A DNA stretch of 64,000 nucleotides from Pseudobacteroides sp. (GTDB lineage Bacteria; Bacillota; Clostridia; Acetivibrionales; DSM-2933): positions 1 to 64,000 of the forward strand of contig NZ_DATCTU010000044.1 in NCBI RefSeq assembly GCF_036567765.1. The letters are read 5' to 3'. Within the stretch, counting starts at the first letter, position 1. Each line of letters begins with the position of its first letter. A program made the position numbers and the translations under genes. The notes beneath the pieces were generated by a model. The model did no database searches. It was not told the origin of the DNA and was given only the letters and a program-made list of their open reading frames with translations. Below, piece by piece: positions 7,979 to 16,864 of this stretch.

Positions 7979-9466
7979 ATGGATAGAAAGATAGATTCAC
8001 CTTGCATTATGACTATATTCGGAGGCACCGGTGACCTTACACACAGAAAACTTATTCCCGCACTATACAATCTCTTCCATGAAGGTATGCTGCCCCAAGG
8101 ATTTCTAGTAGTTGGCGTGGGCAGAAAAGATAAAAACCATGAAAGCTACAGGGAGGAGCTTAAAGCTTCTGTTGAAAAACACTCCAGATTCAAGTTGAAT
8201 AAGGATGTATGGGAGTTGTTTTCACAAAAAATACATTACTATAGAATGGAGATAACCCATTCAGAAGACTATGACGGTTTAAAATCATACTTAAATAGCT
8301 TGGACACCTCATTTTCTACAGAGGGGAACAGGCTTTACTATCTCTCGGTTGCTCCCTCTTTTTTTGAGACAGTAACCTGCAATCTTCACGCTTTTGGCAT
8401 GGCTGAAAATAATAGCAGTTGGCAGAGACTTATTATTGAAAAGCCCTTCGGGCATGATCTTAAAACAGCTCAATATCTTAACAAAATAATTTCAGAGGTT
8501 TTCCCACAGGAAAACATTTTCAGAATAGATCACTATTTAGGCAAGGAGATGCTCCAAAATATCCTTGTAATCCGTTTTGGAAATGCAATGTTTGAGAGCT
8601 TCTGGAACAGCCGCTATATTGAAAACATTCAAATAACTTCTTCTGAAACATTAGGGATAAAAAACAGGGCAGATTACTATGATTCCTCAGGAGCTTTAAG
8701 GGATATGCTCCAAAACCATATGCTGCAGCTTTTGGCTCTGGTTGCAATGGAACCTCCTGCTTCCATTGATGCCAAGTCCATAAGGGACGAAAAAATTAAG
8801 CTCCTAAGAAGCATTACCAGGAATAATCTTGGTACCATTAAGGAAAATATAGTACGAGGCCAGTACAGTGACGGCGCTATTGGTTCAAGGGAAGTTCCTG
8901 CATACAGAAATGAAAGCGGAATACCCAGGGAATCAAATACCGAAACCTTTATAGCTGCGAGCCTTATGGCGGGAAATTTCCGCTGGGGCAATATGCCGTT
9001 TTATCTTAGGACGGGTAAAAGGATGAGACAAAAGATAACTAAGGTAATTATAGAGTTCAAATCCCTTCCTGAAATACTGTATTTCAAGGAATACAAAGGC
9101 ATGCAGCCTAACCTCATGGAAATAAGGATTCAACCAAGCGAAGGCGTGTCCTTCAGCTTTAATGCTAAAAAGCCGGGTACACACAATGAAATAGCAAACG
9201 TAAAAATGGATTTCTGCCAGAACTGCAGCCTGGAGCACAACTCTCCCGAGGCTTACGAGAGGCTTCTGGCAGATGCATTAAAGAATGATCAGACGCTTTT
9301 TACCAGTTGGGATGAAATTGAAGCATCCTGGATGCTGGTTGATAATATAGCACAATTATGGAATGAAGAAAAGCCGGATTTTCCAAACTATAAACCAGAT
9401 ACTTTTGGCCCCCCTGAAGCTGACGAGCTTTTGGCAAAAAAAGGGCATAAGTGGTGGAATGAGTAA
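7979..9466 (+). CDS. zwf: Glucose-6-phosphate 1-dehydrogenase
   Basis: It catalyses the NADP-linked oxidation of glucose 6-phosphate, the entry step of the oxidative pentose phosphate pathway. The protein has 495 residues, the usual length. Motifs: GGTGDLTHRKLIPALYNL near 15-32 (nucleotide binding), EKPFGHDL near 158, and the signature RIDHYLGKE near 182 with the catalytic His region. RTGKRM lies in the C-terminal half. The ribosome site is weak (GGGGG upstream of ATG). It sits between gnd and a cyclase-family gene in a tight forward operon (21 and 18 nt gaps). Confidence 0.96.
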   Translation: MDRKIDSPCIMTIFGGTGDLTHRKLIPALYNLFHEGMLPQGFLVVGVGRKDKNHESYREELKASVEKHSRFKLNKDVWELFSQKIHYYRMEITHSEDYDGLKSYLNSLDTSFSTEGNRLYYLSVAPSFFETVTCNLHAFGMAENNSSWQRLIIEKPFGHDLKTAQYLNKIISEVFPQENIFRIDHYLGKEMLQNILVIRFGNAMFESFWNSRYIENIQITSSETLGIKNRADYYDSSGALRDMLQNHMLQLLALVAMEPPASIDAKSIRDEKIKLLRSITRNNLGTIKENIVRGQYSDGAIGSREVPAYRNESGIPRESNTETFIAASLMAGNFRWGNMPFYLRTGKRMRQKITKVIIEFKSLPEILYFKEYKGMQPNLMEIRIQPSEGVSFSFNAKKPGTHNEIANVKMDFCQNCSLEHNSPEAYERLLADALKNDQTLFTSWDEIEASWMLVDNIAQLWNEEKPDFPNYKPDTFGPPEADELLAKKGHKWWNE

Positions 9467-9484
9467 CATACATGGAGGTTTACA

Positions 9485-10117
9485 ATGAAAATTATCGATG
9501 TAAGCATGACAATCCATAGGGATATGCCCGTATATAAAAATAAAGATGAAAAACGTCCGGTAATAACTGTAACAAGTGATTTTAAAAAGGGTAGTTCATA
9601 TGAATCCAGAATAGATATGGACCTCCACACAGGAACCCATATCGATATGCCTCTTCACATGATAGAAGGAGGAAAGACCTCTGAATCCCTTGATATCCAT
9701 AGGCTTGTTGCAAAATGTTTTGTTATTGATCTTACGGGGGTAGAAGGTAAAATAACAGAATACGATCTGAGATCAAAGGTTCTACCCTCCTGTGATTTCA
9801 TTCTATTTAAGACGAAAAACTCCTTTTGCACCAACTTTGATCCTGATTTTGTCTATCTTGATGTGACAGGTGCAGAATATATCAGCAGCATAGGTATAAA
9901 AGGCGTTGGAACCGATGCACTTGGCATAGAAAGGGCTCAACCAGGTCACGAGACCCATAAAATTCTTTTGGGGAGCGGAATTATCATAATTGAAGGGCTT
10001 AGATTGGCACATGTGGAGGAAGGAATATATCAGATGATTGCCCTGCCCCTTAAGATTGATAAAACTGAAGCCCTTCCTGCAAGAGTTATATTGGCTCCGG
10101 ATGTGGATTTTGAATAA
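9485..10117 (+). CDS. Cyclase family protein (kynurenine formamidase-like metal hydrolase)
   Basis: A 210-residue member of the cyclase/KynB fold. The metal-binding signature HTGTHIDMPLH is at about residues 47-57, with VGTDALGIE near 141 and LLGSGIIIIEGL near 160. Family members hydrolyse N-formylkynurenine or related amides, but most clostridial members have no assigned substrate. The gene has a GGAGG ribosome site and follows zwf by 18 nt, so it is probably the last gene of the gnd-zwf operon. No kynurenine pathway genes are nearby. Confidence 0.88.
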   Translation: MKIIDVSMTIHRDMPVYKNKDEKRPVITVTSDFKKGSSYESRIDMDLHTGTHIDMPLHMIEGGKTSESLDIHRLVAKCFVIDLTGVEGKITEYDLRSKVLPSCDFILFKTKNSFCTNFDPDFVYLDVTGAEYISSIGIKGVGTDALGIERAQPGHETHKILLGSGIIIIEGLRLAHVEEGIYQMIALPLKIDKTEALPARVILAPDVDFE

Positions 10118-10221
10118 GTATGTAGCTATAACTATATGAAGTCTGCTATAATTATATAAAGTTTTATAGATACTTGTCTGCAAAGTTATAGGTGGGTATC
10201 TATTCGTGAAGGGACGATTTC

Positions 10222-12135
10222 ATGAATATACTATCGGCAGAAGGAATTTCAAAAAGCTATAGCGAGAAGATCTTGTTTAACGATATATCATTGGGAATCA
10301 ATGAAGGTGAAAAAATAGGGCTCATTGGCATAAATGGGGTTGGCAAGTCAACCCTGCTGAAAGTTATTGCCGGTGTTGAAACTTCAGATACAGGAAGGAT
10401 TATAAAGGGAAGCGGTGTGCGGATCGGATACCTTTCCCAAAACCCTGACCTAAAAAAAGGCATGACTGTATTAAGTCAGGTATTTGATGGTGATACACCG
10501 GTAATGAAGCTTATTAGTGAATACCATTATACACTTCATAAATTTAATGAAAATTCCGATTCGCAATTGGAAAAGAGGCTTCTGTCACTTACCCAGAGCA
10601 TGGATGCCATGGGTGCATGGGAAATGGAGAGCGAAGCTAAAACTATTCTTACCAAGCTTGGCGTATATGATTTTGAGGCTGATGTGGGCACACTCTCAGG
10701 GGGTCAGAGAAAAAGAGTAGCACTTGCCGGGGTTCTCATAAACCCAGTAGACCTCATCATTCTTGACGAGCCTACTAACCATCTGGATAATGACACTGTT
10801 GATTGGCTTGAGAATTTTCTTAACAACCGTAAAGGTGCCCTCCTTATGATAACCCATGACCGCTACTTTCTCGACAGGGTGGCCAACAGGGTTATTGAGC
10901 TTGATAACGGAAATCTGTACAGCTATGAAGCAAACTACACCAAGTTCTTAGAGCTTAAGGCTGAAAGGGAAGAGCTTATTCAATCCTCCGAACGAAAACG
11001 CCAAAGCCTTCTTAGAAAGGAATTGGAATGGATACGCAGAGGTGCAAAAGCACGTTCAACCAAACAAAAGGCTCGTATAGACAGGTTTGAGAAGCTTTCG
11101 GAGCAGCAGGGCAGCACCTTATCCGGCAACATTGAGATTATGGTTGGTTCCTCCCGTCTGGGAAGAAAAATAATTGAGATGGAAAATGTAAGCAAGGGTT
11201 TTTCCAACATAAGACTTATAAACAATTTCAGTTATATTTTAAAAAGAGATGACAGGATTGGTATAATAGGCCCAAACGGAATGGGCAAAACAACTCTCAT
11301 GAAAATCATTTCCGACAGGCTGAAGCCTGACAGCGGAAACATAAGCTATGGTGAAACAGTAAAAATAGGCTATTTCTCACAGGAAAACGAGGAAATGGAC
11401 CACAGCTTGAGAGTTATTGACTATATACGGCAAACAGCAGAATATATAACAACTAAGGAGGGAAAGATTTCTGCATCCCAGATGCTTGAAACATTTCTAT
11501 TTCCTCCAAGTGTGCAGTGGACTCCTATTTCAAAGCTTTCAGGAGGAGAAAAGAGGCGGCTTTATTTACTCAATGTCCTAATGGCTGAACCCAATGTTCT
11601 CTTATTGGATGAGCCCACAAACGATTTGGACATACAAACCCTTACAATTCTGGAAAGCTATCTTGACGAATTCCCGGGAGCAGTTATTACCGTATCTCAT
11701 GACAGATATTTTCTTGACCGTATAGTAAATAACATTTTTGCATTTGAAGGCAATGGTTTAATAAAACAGTTTACCAGCAATTATTCAGAGTACCAGAGTT
11801 ATAAAAAGGAATCCTTATCCGAAACAAAAAGCATTAGCCAGAACAATGAAAAAAACAAGGAAAAGAATTATAATGAAACCGTTAAAGATAAGCCCCTTAA
11901 GCTGTCTTTCAAAGAACAGAAGGAATTTGAACAGATTGACGACGAAATAGCTTCTTTAGAAGAAGCCATAAAAAATACCACGTGCAAAATCGAAGTAGAA
12001 TCCAGCAATTTCGAGCTTCTTCCAAAGCTTCTTTCAGAAAAGGAAGCCCTCGAAAAGCAGCTTGAAGAGAAAATAGAGCGTTGGGCATATCTAAACGAGT
12101 TGGTGGAAAGAATTAATAACAACAAGAAGAACTAA
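10222..12135 (+). CDS. ABC-F family ATPase (Uup/YfmR-like)
   Basis: A soluble tandem ATPase without membrane segments, 637 residues; proteins of this family act on the ribosome. First ABC domain: GINGVGKST near 36, LSGGQRKRVAL near 155 and LIILDEPTNHLD near 175. The interdomain linker is basic (KELEWIRRGAKARSTKQKAR). Second domain: GPNGMGKTTL near 350, LSGGEKRRLYL and LLLDEPTNDLD. The C-terminal 100 residues are a charged coiled coil, as in Uup. Resistance-type members have longer specific linkers, so a housekeeping translation or rescue factor is more likely. ATG follows AAGGGACG. Confidence 0.92.
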   Translation: MNILSAEGISKSYSEKILFNDISLGINEGEKIGLIGINGVGKSTLLKVIAGVETSDTGRIIKGSGVRIGYLSQNPDLKKGMTVLSQVFDGDTPVMKLISEYHYTLHKFNENSDSQLEKRLLSLTQSMDAMGAWEMESEAKTILTKLGVYDFEADVGTLSGGQRKRVALAGVLINPVDLIILDEPTNHLDNDTVDWLENFLNNRKGALLMITHDRYFLDRVANRVIELDNGNLYSYEANYTKFLELKAEREELIQSSERKRQSLLRKELEWIRRGAKARSTKQKARIDRFEKLSEQQGSTLSGNIEIMVGSSRLGRKIIEMENVSKGFSNIRLINNFSYILKRDDRIGIIGPNGMGKTTLMKIISDRLKPDSGNISYGETVKIGYFSQENEEMDHSLRVIDYIRQTAEYITTKEGKISASQMLETFLFPPSVQWTPISKLSGGEKRRLYLLNVLMAEPNVLLLDEPTNDLDIQTLTILESYLDEFPGAVITVSHDRYFLDRIVNNIFAFEGNGLIKQFTSNYSEYQSYKKESLSETKSISQNNEKNKEKNYNETVKDKPLKLSFKEQKEFEQIDDEIASLEEAIKNTTCKIEVESSNFELLPKLLSEKEALEKQLEEKIERWAYLNELVERINNNKKN

Positions 12136-12165
12136 ACAAAACTATTAATGTAAAAGGAGATTTAC

Positions 12166-13362
12166 GTGATTGAATTATTTAACAGCTTGAATATGGATCA
12201 GTCCATAGTCACAGCACTAAAAAAGCAAAACATAACTGTTCCTACAGATGTACAAAGAAAGGTTATTCCGGAGGTTTTAAAAAACAAGGATCTGATAGTA
12301 CGGTCCCAGACAGGTACAGGTAAGACCTTAGCTTACCTTATACCAATTTTTGAGAAGCTAAAAGAATCAAAGGACCTTCATACCATTATCCTTGTACCTA
12401 CACATGAGCTTGCGGCACAGGTTCACAAGCAGATTGAATTTTTATCCCAGAACTCCGACATCAAGGCACGGTCTGCCCTTATTATAGGAAACGTAAATAT
12501 AGAAAGACAAATAGTTAAGCTTAGGGAAAAGCCCCAGGTTATCGTAGGCTCGGCCGGACGTATACTTGAGCTTATTAAAAAGAGAAAGATAACGGCACAT
12601 ACAGTAAAGTCAATAATAATTGATGAAGCTGACAGGCTCATGCTTGAGAATACACTTGAAGATGTTAAGGCTATCGTAAAGGCCACATTGCGAGAAAGAC
12701 AGATAATGATGTTTTCCGCTACAATCTCCACACTAACCGTAAAAAAGGCGGAGGAGATCATGAAAGAACCTGAATATATTGAAGTTGAGGAAGTCATTGC
12801 CGTCCCTGATACAATCCAGCATTTATATTTTGTTGCCGAGGAGCGGGACAAGGTTGACATGCTGAGAAAGCTTCTTAGGACAATAAACCCTGAAAGGGCA
12901 ATTATTTTCGCAAGCAAAAGCGATGAAATAGAAATTATTTTATCAAAGCTTCTTTATCACAAATTTAACGTTCATGCCATTCACGGAGCTAACGTTAAAC
13001 TAGATAGAAAAAAGGCATTGGATGATTTTAAATCCGGGAAGGTACAGATATTACTTGCATCCGATATCGCTGCTAGAGGGCTTGATATTAGCGATATTAC
13101 ACATGTTTTCAACCTCAATGCCCCCGAGGATCCCAAAGCCTATGTACATAGGGTCGGCAGGACAGGGAGAGCAGGAAAAAGCGGCGTGGCAGTGTCTATC
13201 GTCTCCCCTAAGGAACTATTGACAATTAAAAGTTACAAGAATTCTTTAAAAATAAACATTGAAGAAAAGGCACTCTATGAAGGCAAAATAATTGAACCGT
13301 CAAAGAGAAAAACTTTCAGGAAGGCACCAAGGAAAACCACCCAAAGACATCCAAAAAGATAA
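12166..13362 (+). CDS. DEAD-box ATP-dependent RNA helicase
   Basis: The helicase core holds RecA1 at about 5-205 and RecA2 at about 210-365, followed by a short basic tail rich in Lys and Arg that probably binds RNA. Motifs in order: the Q-motif region with PTDVQRKVIP, SQTGTGKT, PTHELAAQ, GSAGRIL, DEAD (as IDEADRLM), FSAT, ARGLDI and HRVGRTGRAG. The protein has 398 residues with a GTG start behind AAAGGAG. It follows the ABC-F gene by 30 nt, so the two RNA-associated factors are probably co-transcribed. The tail is too short for CsdA or DbpA classes. Confidence 0.95.
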   Translation: MIELFNSLNMDQSIVTALKKQNITVPTDVQRKVIPEVLKNKDLIVRSQTGTGKTLAYLIPIFEKLKESKDLHTIILVPTHELAAQVHKQIEFLSQNSDIKARSALIIGNVNIERQIVKLREKPQVIVGSAGRILELIKKRKITAHTVKSIIIDEADRLMLENTLEDVKAIVKATLRERQIMMFSATISTLTVKKAEEIMKEPEYIEVEEVIAVPDTIQHLYFVAEERDKVDMLRKLLRTINPERAIIFASKSDEIEIILSKLLYHKFNVHAIHGANVKLDRKKALDDFKSGKVQILLASDIAARGLDISDITHVFNLNAPEDPKAYVHRVGRTGRAGKSGVAVSIVSPKELLTIKSYKNSLKINIEEKALYEGKIIEPSKRKTFRKAPRKTTQRHPKR

Positions 13363-13424
13363 GCAGCATTTGCAAATTTATATACAAAACTAACAAATGC
13401 CATATAAATAATATAAAACTATAA

Positions 13425-13458
13425 AAGGTAACGGACTGCTTTCACATCCCGTTACCTT
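13425..13458. terminator. Bidirectional terminator between the helicase and glutaredoxin genes
   Basis: A perfect 10-bp stem (AAGGTAACGG with CCGTTACCTT) lies between convergent genes. The T-run is short in both directions. Confidence 0.75.
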
Positions 13459-13497
13459 AAATCATTTGCCGTAAAAATCACTTTTCAGATCGGATGA

Positions 13498-13725
13498 TTA
13501 TTTCAAAAGGTTATCAATAGCTGCCTGATCAAAACCTACAATGATGTTCCCATCAATATCAATTACCGGTACTCCTCTTTGTCCGGATTTGTTAATCATT
13601 TCCATTGCTGATTCCCGATCTTTTGAAACATCAACCTCTTTAAATCCAACTTCCTTATCTTTCAAATAATCCTTAACTCTGGTACACCATGGGCATGTAG
13701 GTGTTGAATAAACTGTAATGTTCAT
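13498..13725 (-). CDS. Glutaredoxin-like small redoxin
   Basis: A 75-residue thioredoxin-fold protein with the redox motif TPTCPWC at residues 9-15, the cis-proline region GVPVIDID near 50, and FDQAAIDNLL at the C-terminus. It belongs to the NrdH/YruB-like group of short glutaredoxins reduced by thioredoxin reductase, not the GSH-dependent class, since most clostridia lack glutathione. It should act on cytosolic disulfides or persulfides. ATG follows AAGGAGGAG. Its promoter holds a CsoR/CstR-type palindrome, which points to induction by copper or sulfane sulfur. Confidence 0.88.
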   Translation of the reverse strand: MNITVYSTPTCPWCTRVKDYLKDKEVGFKEVDVSKDRESAMEMINKSGQRGVPVIDIDGNIIVGFDQAAIDNLLK

Positions 13726-13752
13726 AAAATCTCCTCCTTCAATCCTAATATT

Positions 13753-13781
13753 ATATTAATACCCCCTAAGGGTATAAGCAA
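13753..13781 (-). promoter_or_regulatory. Promoter of the glutaredoxin gene with a CsoR/CstR-like operator in its spacer
   Basis: Read on the minus strand: -35 TTGCTT (13776-13781), a spacer of exactly 17 bp (13759-13775) and -10 TAATAT (13753-13758). The whole spacer is the inverted repeat ATACCC-TTAGG-GGGTAT, the form bound by CsoR/CstR/RcnR-family repressors. Binding there would block RNA polymerase. No gene for such a repressor lies in the window. Confidence 0.6.
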
Positions 13782-13998
13782 AACATATAATTTCCTAAAT
13801 TATATATTTTATTTTATGCAATCGCAACATGTTTTTATCGCATAAACATTTTCCATTAAAATATATTTTAAGACGAAGTATTATGTGGTATGTTATAGAT
13901 GTATATTTTAAATAATTGGAAAAAATAATATTTGATATACTTTTATAAAATAACTTCATCCATAAGTATAATTCATGAAGAATGGAGGTAACAAGAAA

Positions 13999-15282
13999 GT
14001 GTCAGAATTTTACACCGTATGTGATTCCACAAACTTTGAAGAGGTTGCTTTAAAAAGCGATCTTCCGGTTGTTGCTTATTTTTACTCCGATGACTGTCTT
14101 CCCTGTACTAATTTTTCACAGATATTTGAGAGGTCTGCTGCTACATTATCTGGCCAATTAAAGTTTGTAAAGGTATTTAGGCCCCATAACAGACAGCTTG
14201 CAGAGAAATATTCCGTTAAGTCTAGCCCTACCATAATATTTTTCAAACAGGGGAAGGAAACCTGCTCCAGGCTTAATGGGTATATAAACTTTCCTGAATT
14301 TAAACAATCTCTTGAAAATATACTTGAAAGAACCTGTGATTCAAAAGAACATACTATTGTTCACTGCGACGTACTTATTATAGGTGCAGGACCTGCGGGC
14401 CTAACTGCGGCTATTTATGCTGCCAGAAGCAAGCTCCACACAGTTGTAATAGACACAAGTCTTCCGGGAGGGCAGGTTGCCTCAACCTTCCATATAGCCA
14501 ACTATCCGGGGACAAATGGTGTTATACGAGGCATTGATCTTATGGAAAACATGAAAAAACAGGCTCTTGACTTTGGTGCACAGATTGACGATATGCAGAG
14601 CATAAAGAGTATCGACTTCACAGGCGAAGAAAAGTATATAAAAACCGACACCAACGATTATTATGCCAAAAGCGTAATAATTGCAACAGGAGCGGAGCCC
14701 AGAAAACTACCTGTGGAAAGCGAGCGTCAGTTCAGAGGCCGCGGTATACACTACTGTGCCACATGTGACGGTGCACTCTATGTCGATGCCAATGTAATAG
14801 TTGTCGGTGGAGGAACCTCGGCAGTTGAAGAGTCTTTATTTCTTACAAGGTACGCAAAAAGTATTACAATTATTAACAGATCAGGCCAGTTTAAAGCATC
14901 ACGTTCATCAGTTGATGAGGTGCTGAAAAATCCTCAGATAAAGGTATTATGGAATACCGAAATTAAGGATGTTTCCGGTGAAAACTTTGTTCAAAAGGTG
15001 GTTTTTCATAACAAGGAAACGGGAGAAACTACAGAAATGGATACAGACGGAATATTCGTGTATATAGGCATGGAGCCTAATGTATCCCTTTTTAAAGGCA
15101 TATTAAACATATCGGAATATGGCTATATTATAACAGACAACAATATGTCTACCAATGTACCGGGTGTATTTGCTGCCGGTGATATCCGCGATAAGGAAAT
15201 ACGCCAGATATCCACAGCCGTAGGTGATGGAACCATTGCAGGTATTATGGCTGAAAGGTTTATCGGCAATAAGCTAGCATAA
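13999..15282 (+). CDS. Thioredoxin-thioredoxin reductase fusion protein
   Basis: Residues 1-100 form a thioredoxin-like domain with active site DDCLPC rather than WCGPC, and a cis-Pro at SSPTIIFF. Residues 115-427 form a complete low-Mr thioredoxin reductase: FAD motif GAGPAGLTAAIYAAR, redox centre HYCATCDG, NADPH motif GGGTSAVEE and FAD-binding GVFAAGDIRD. It should use NADPH to reduce its own thioredoxin domain and then cytosolic substrates. I chose GTG at 13999 because GGAGG at 13984-13988 precedes it by 10 nt; the ATG at 13975 has no ribosome site. The better-known fusion has thioredoxin at the C-terminus, so the order here is unusual. It ends at a strong terminator. Confidence 0.92.
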   Translation: MSEFYTVCDSTNFEEVALKSDLPVVAYFYSDDCLPCTNFSQIFERSAATLSGQLKFVKVFRPHNRQLAEKYSVKSSPTIIFFKQGKETCSRLNGYINFPEFKQSLENILERTCDSKEHTIVHCDVLIIGAGPAGLTAAIYAARSKLHTVVIDTSLPGGQVASTFHIANYPGTNGVIRGIDLMENMKKQALDFGAQIDDMQSIKSIDFTGEEKYIKTDTNDYYAKSVIIATGAEPRKLPVESERQFRGRGIHYCATCDGALYVDANVIVVGGGTSAVEESLFLTRYAKSITIINRSGQFKASRSSVDEVLKNPQIKVLWNTEIKDVSGENFVQKVVFHNKETGETTEMDTDGIFVYIGMEPNVSLFKGILNISEYGYIITDNNMSTNVPGVFAAGDIRDKEIRQISTAVGDGTIAGIMAERFIGNKLA

Positions 15283-15322
15283 TCTTCTCCACACATTCAA
15301 AAATTACAAATAAAGGATTATG

Positions 15323-15352
15323 AAGGGCTGCCCCACGAACAGCCCTTTTTTA
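15323..15352 (+). terminator. Terminator of the thioredoxin reductase fusion gene
   Basis: An 8-bp GC-rich stem (AAGGGCTG with CAGCCCTT) followed by a run of T. It abuts the end of the convergent polyferredoxin gene. Confidence 0.85.
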
Positions 15353-15353
15353 T

Positions 15354-16799
15354 TTACATTGAAGGAACCTTTTCTACAGCCGTATCCTTAACATCCCTAT
15401 CTTTGTGTTCTTTAACAGGACACACATCAATACATTCTCCACACCTTATACACTCCGACTCACTTATAATCCCCCTGCTTATTGCTCCTGTCGGACATGA
15501 TTTTTCACAAATGGTACAATTTTTGCACCATGTAATGAGTTTTTTCATCTTGAAGACAAGTACTGCTCTTGACACTAAAGCCAGCAATACCCCATAGGGA
15601 CAAATATACCTGCAAAAAGGCCTTGAATTTATGAATGAGGCTATAAGCATTATCACTGAAGCCACTAATGTTATGGTGGTCCAATTGAAGTTAAATAAAG
15701 CTGCAAAAGGATCAAACCTACATAACCACGCAGTACCTGTTGCAATTGCTAATAAAAAAAGTCCTCCAAGGAAAATGTACCTGAGATTTTTTAGTATTCT
15801 GTCGGTGCCCGACTTTATCTGCACATTGAGCCTAAGCTTTGTACCTGCTTTATGAACAAATTCCTGAACTGCCCCAAAAGGACAGACACCTCCGCAGTAA
15901 ACCCTTCCAAAAAATATGGCAAACACAATAGGCACTATAAGAACTACAACCCAATCAAGGGCCTTCCCCTGCACAATGCTGGAAAAGAATATTGGAATCT
16001 GCTGTACAGACCCTATAGGTGATGGACACCCCCCCGTGACAAACCCAAGATAAACAAGGCTTGTCCCTAATAAAACATAACGTAGCCATTTAAACTGCCT
16101 CCATTTTATCTGTAAAAACAGTAGGAATGATGCTATAGAAAGGAAAACCAAAGTAATAAGATTCCTTGTACTGAACATTTTTTCTATAAAGCTACTCAGG
16201 AAAGTTTCTCTTGATTTGCTTTCCTTTATACTCTCATTTGCAGCATCAACTGAAGCTTGTGTATGTTCTTGATTTTCAGCAGGTTTCCCGCTCCCCCCCG
16301 GCTTGAAAGTAGTGTTTACAACTTCATTTGAAGGCTTTACATCTGATGAACTTTCAGGAATCTTAGAAACAGTGTTTTTCCCTGTAGCCAAAGATGCAGT
16401 ATTATCAGGTTCTGCCCCCGGCTTTTTCGAATTACTGCTTTCAGTGACAGCTGATACCTGTTGCTTTTTTGTCGGTGTAGAATTTACCAACGCTTTTGAA
16501 GGTACCGGTGTCTTCCTCACAGCGGCTTGTGAGGTATTAGCCTTATTCTTGGTAGTTGCTGGAGTTTTGGCAATTTCCGTTGGCTTGGGTGTTGGCGATT
16601 GAACTACTTTAGCCGGTGCAATCTCGGAGAGGTCACAAATCTTATCCCCATCGTCATCCACATACAGCCCACATTTTCCAGGGTATGGGTCATTCTCGAT
16701 TTCCAGGGGACATTTAGTTGCCGCATAGACCATACCTGCTACTGATATTATAGATAAAATAGCAAATAAAATAATAAAAATAATAATTCTTCTTTTCAT
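15354..16799 (-). CDS. NapH-like membrane polyferredoxin with extracellular Cys-rich motif
   Basis: A 481-residue membrane iron-sulfur protein. A signal peptide or anchor (1-27) is followed by a Cys-rich segment at about 30-57 containing GKCGLYVDDDGDKICD. A Pro/Thr/Ser-rich linker of about 130 residues leads to several membrane helices. Two half-motifs, CGGVCPFGAV near 303 and CRYICPYGVL near 397, are typical of NapH/NosR-type proteins. Two C-terminal 4Fe-4S clusters are CKNCTICEKSCP near 426 and CIRCGECIDVCP near 456. It likely moves electrons across or along the membrane to an unidentified extracytoplasmic acceptor. The Cys-rich motif resembles the repeats of the SLH protein at the head of the same gene block. 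Confidence 0.85.
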   Translation of the reverse strand: MKRRIIIFIILFAILSIISVAGMVYAATKCPLEIENDPYPGKCGLYVDDDGDKICDLSEIAPAKVVQSPTPKPTEIAKTPATTKNKANTSQAAVRKTPVPSKALVNSTPTKKQQVSAVTESSNSKKPGAEPDNTASLATGKNTVSKIPESSSDVKPSNEVVNTTFKPGGSGKPAENQEHTQASVDAANESIKESKSRETFLSSFIEKMFSTRNLITLVFLSIASFLLFLQIKWRQFKWLRYVLLGTSLVYLGFVTGGCPSPIGSVQQIPIFFSSIVQGKALDWVVVLIVPIVFAIFFGRVYCGGVCPFGAVQEFVHKAGTKLRLNVQIKSGTDRILKNLRYIFLGGLFLLAIATGTAWLCRFDPFAALFNFNWTTITLVASVIMLIASFINSRPFCRYICPYGVLLALVSRAVLVFKMKKLITWCKNCTICEKSCPTGAISRGIISESECIRCGECIDVCPVKEHKDRDVKDTAVEKVPSM

Positions 16800-16864
16800 T
16801 TCTTGTCCTCCATTGGACTATATCCAAAAATTAATTAATCGACTAATCACTTCAATCTTTTAAT

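Noticed and set aside
13975-13998. ATG start for the thioredoxin-reductase fusion
   Set aside because: The GGAGG ribosome site lies inside this stretch, making the downstream GTG at 13999 the probable start.
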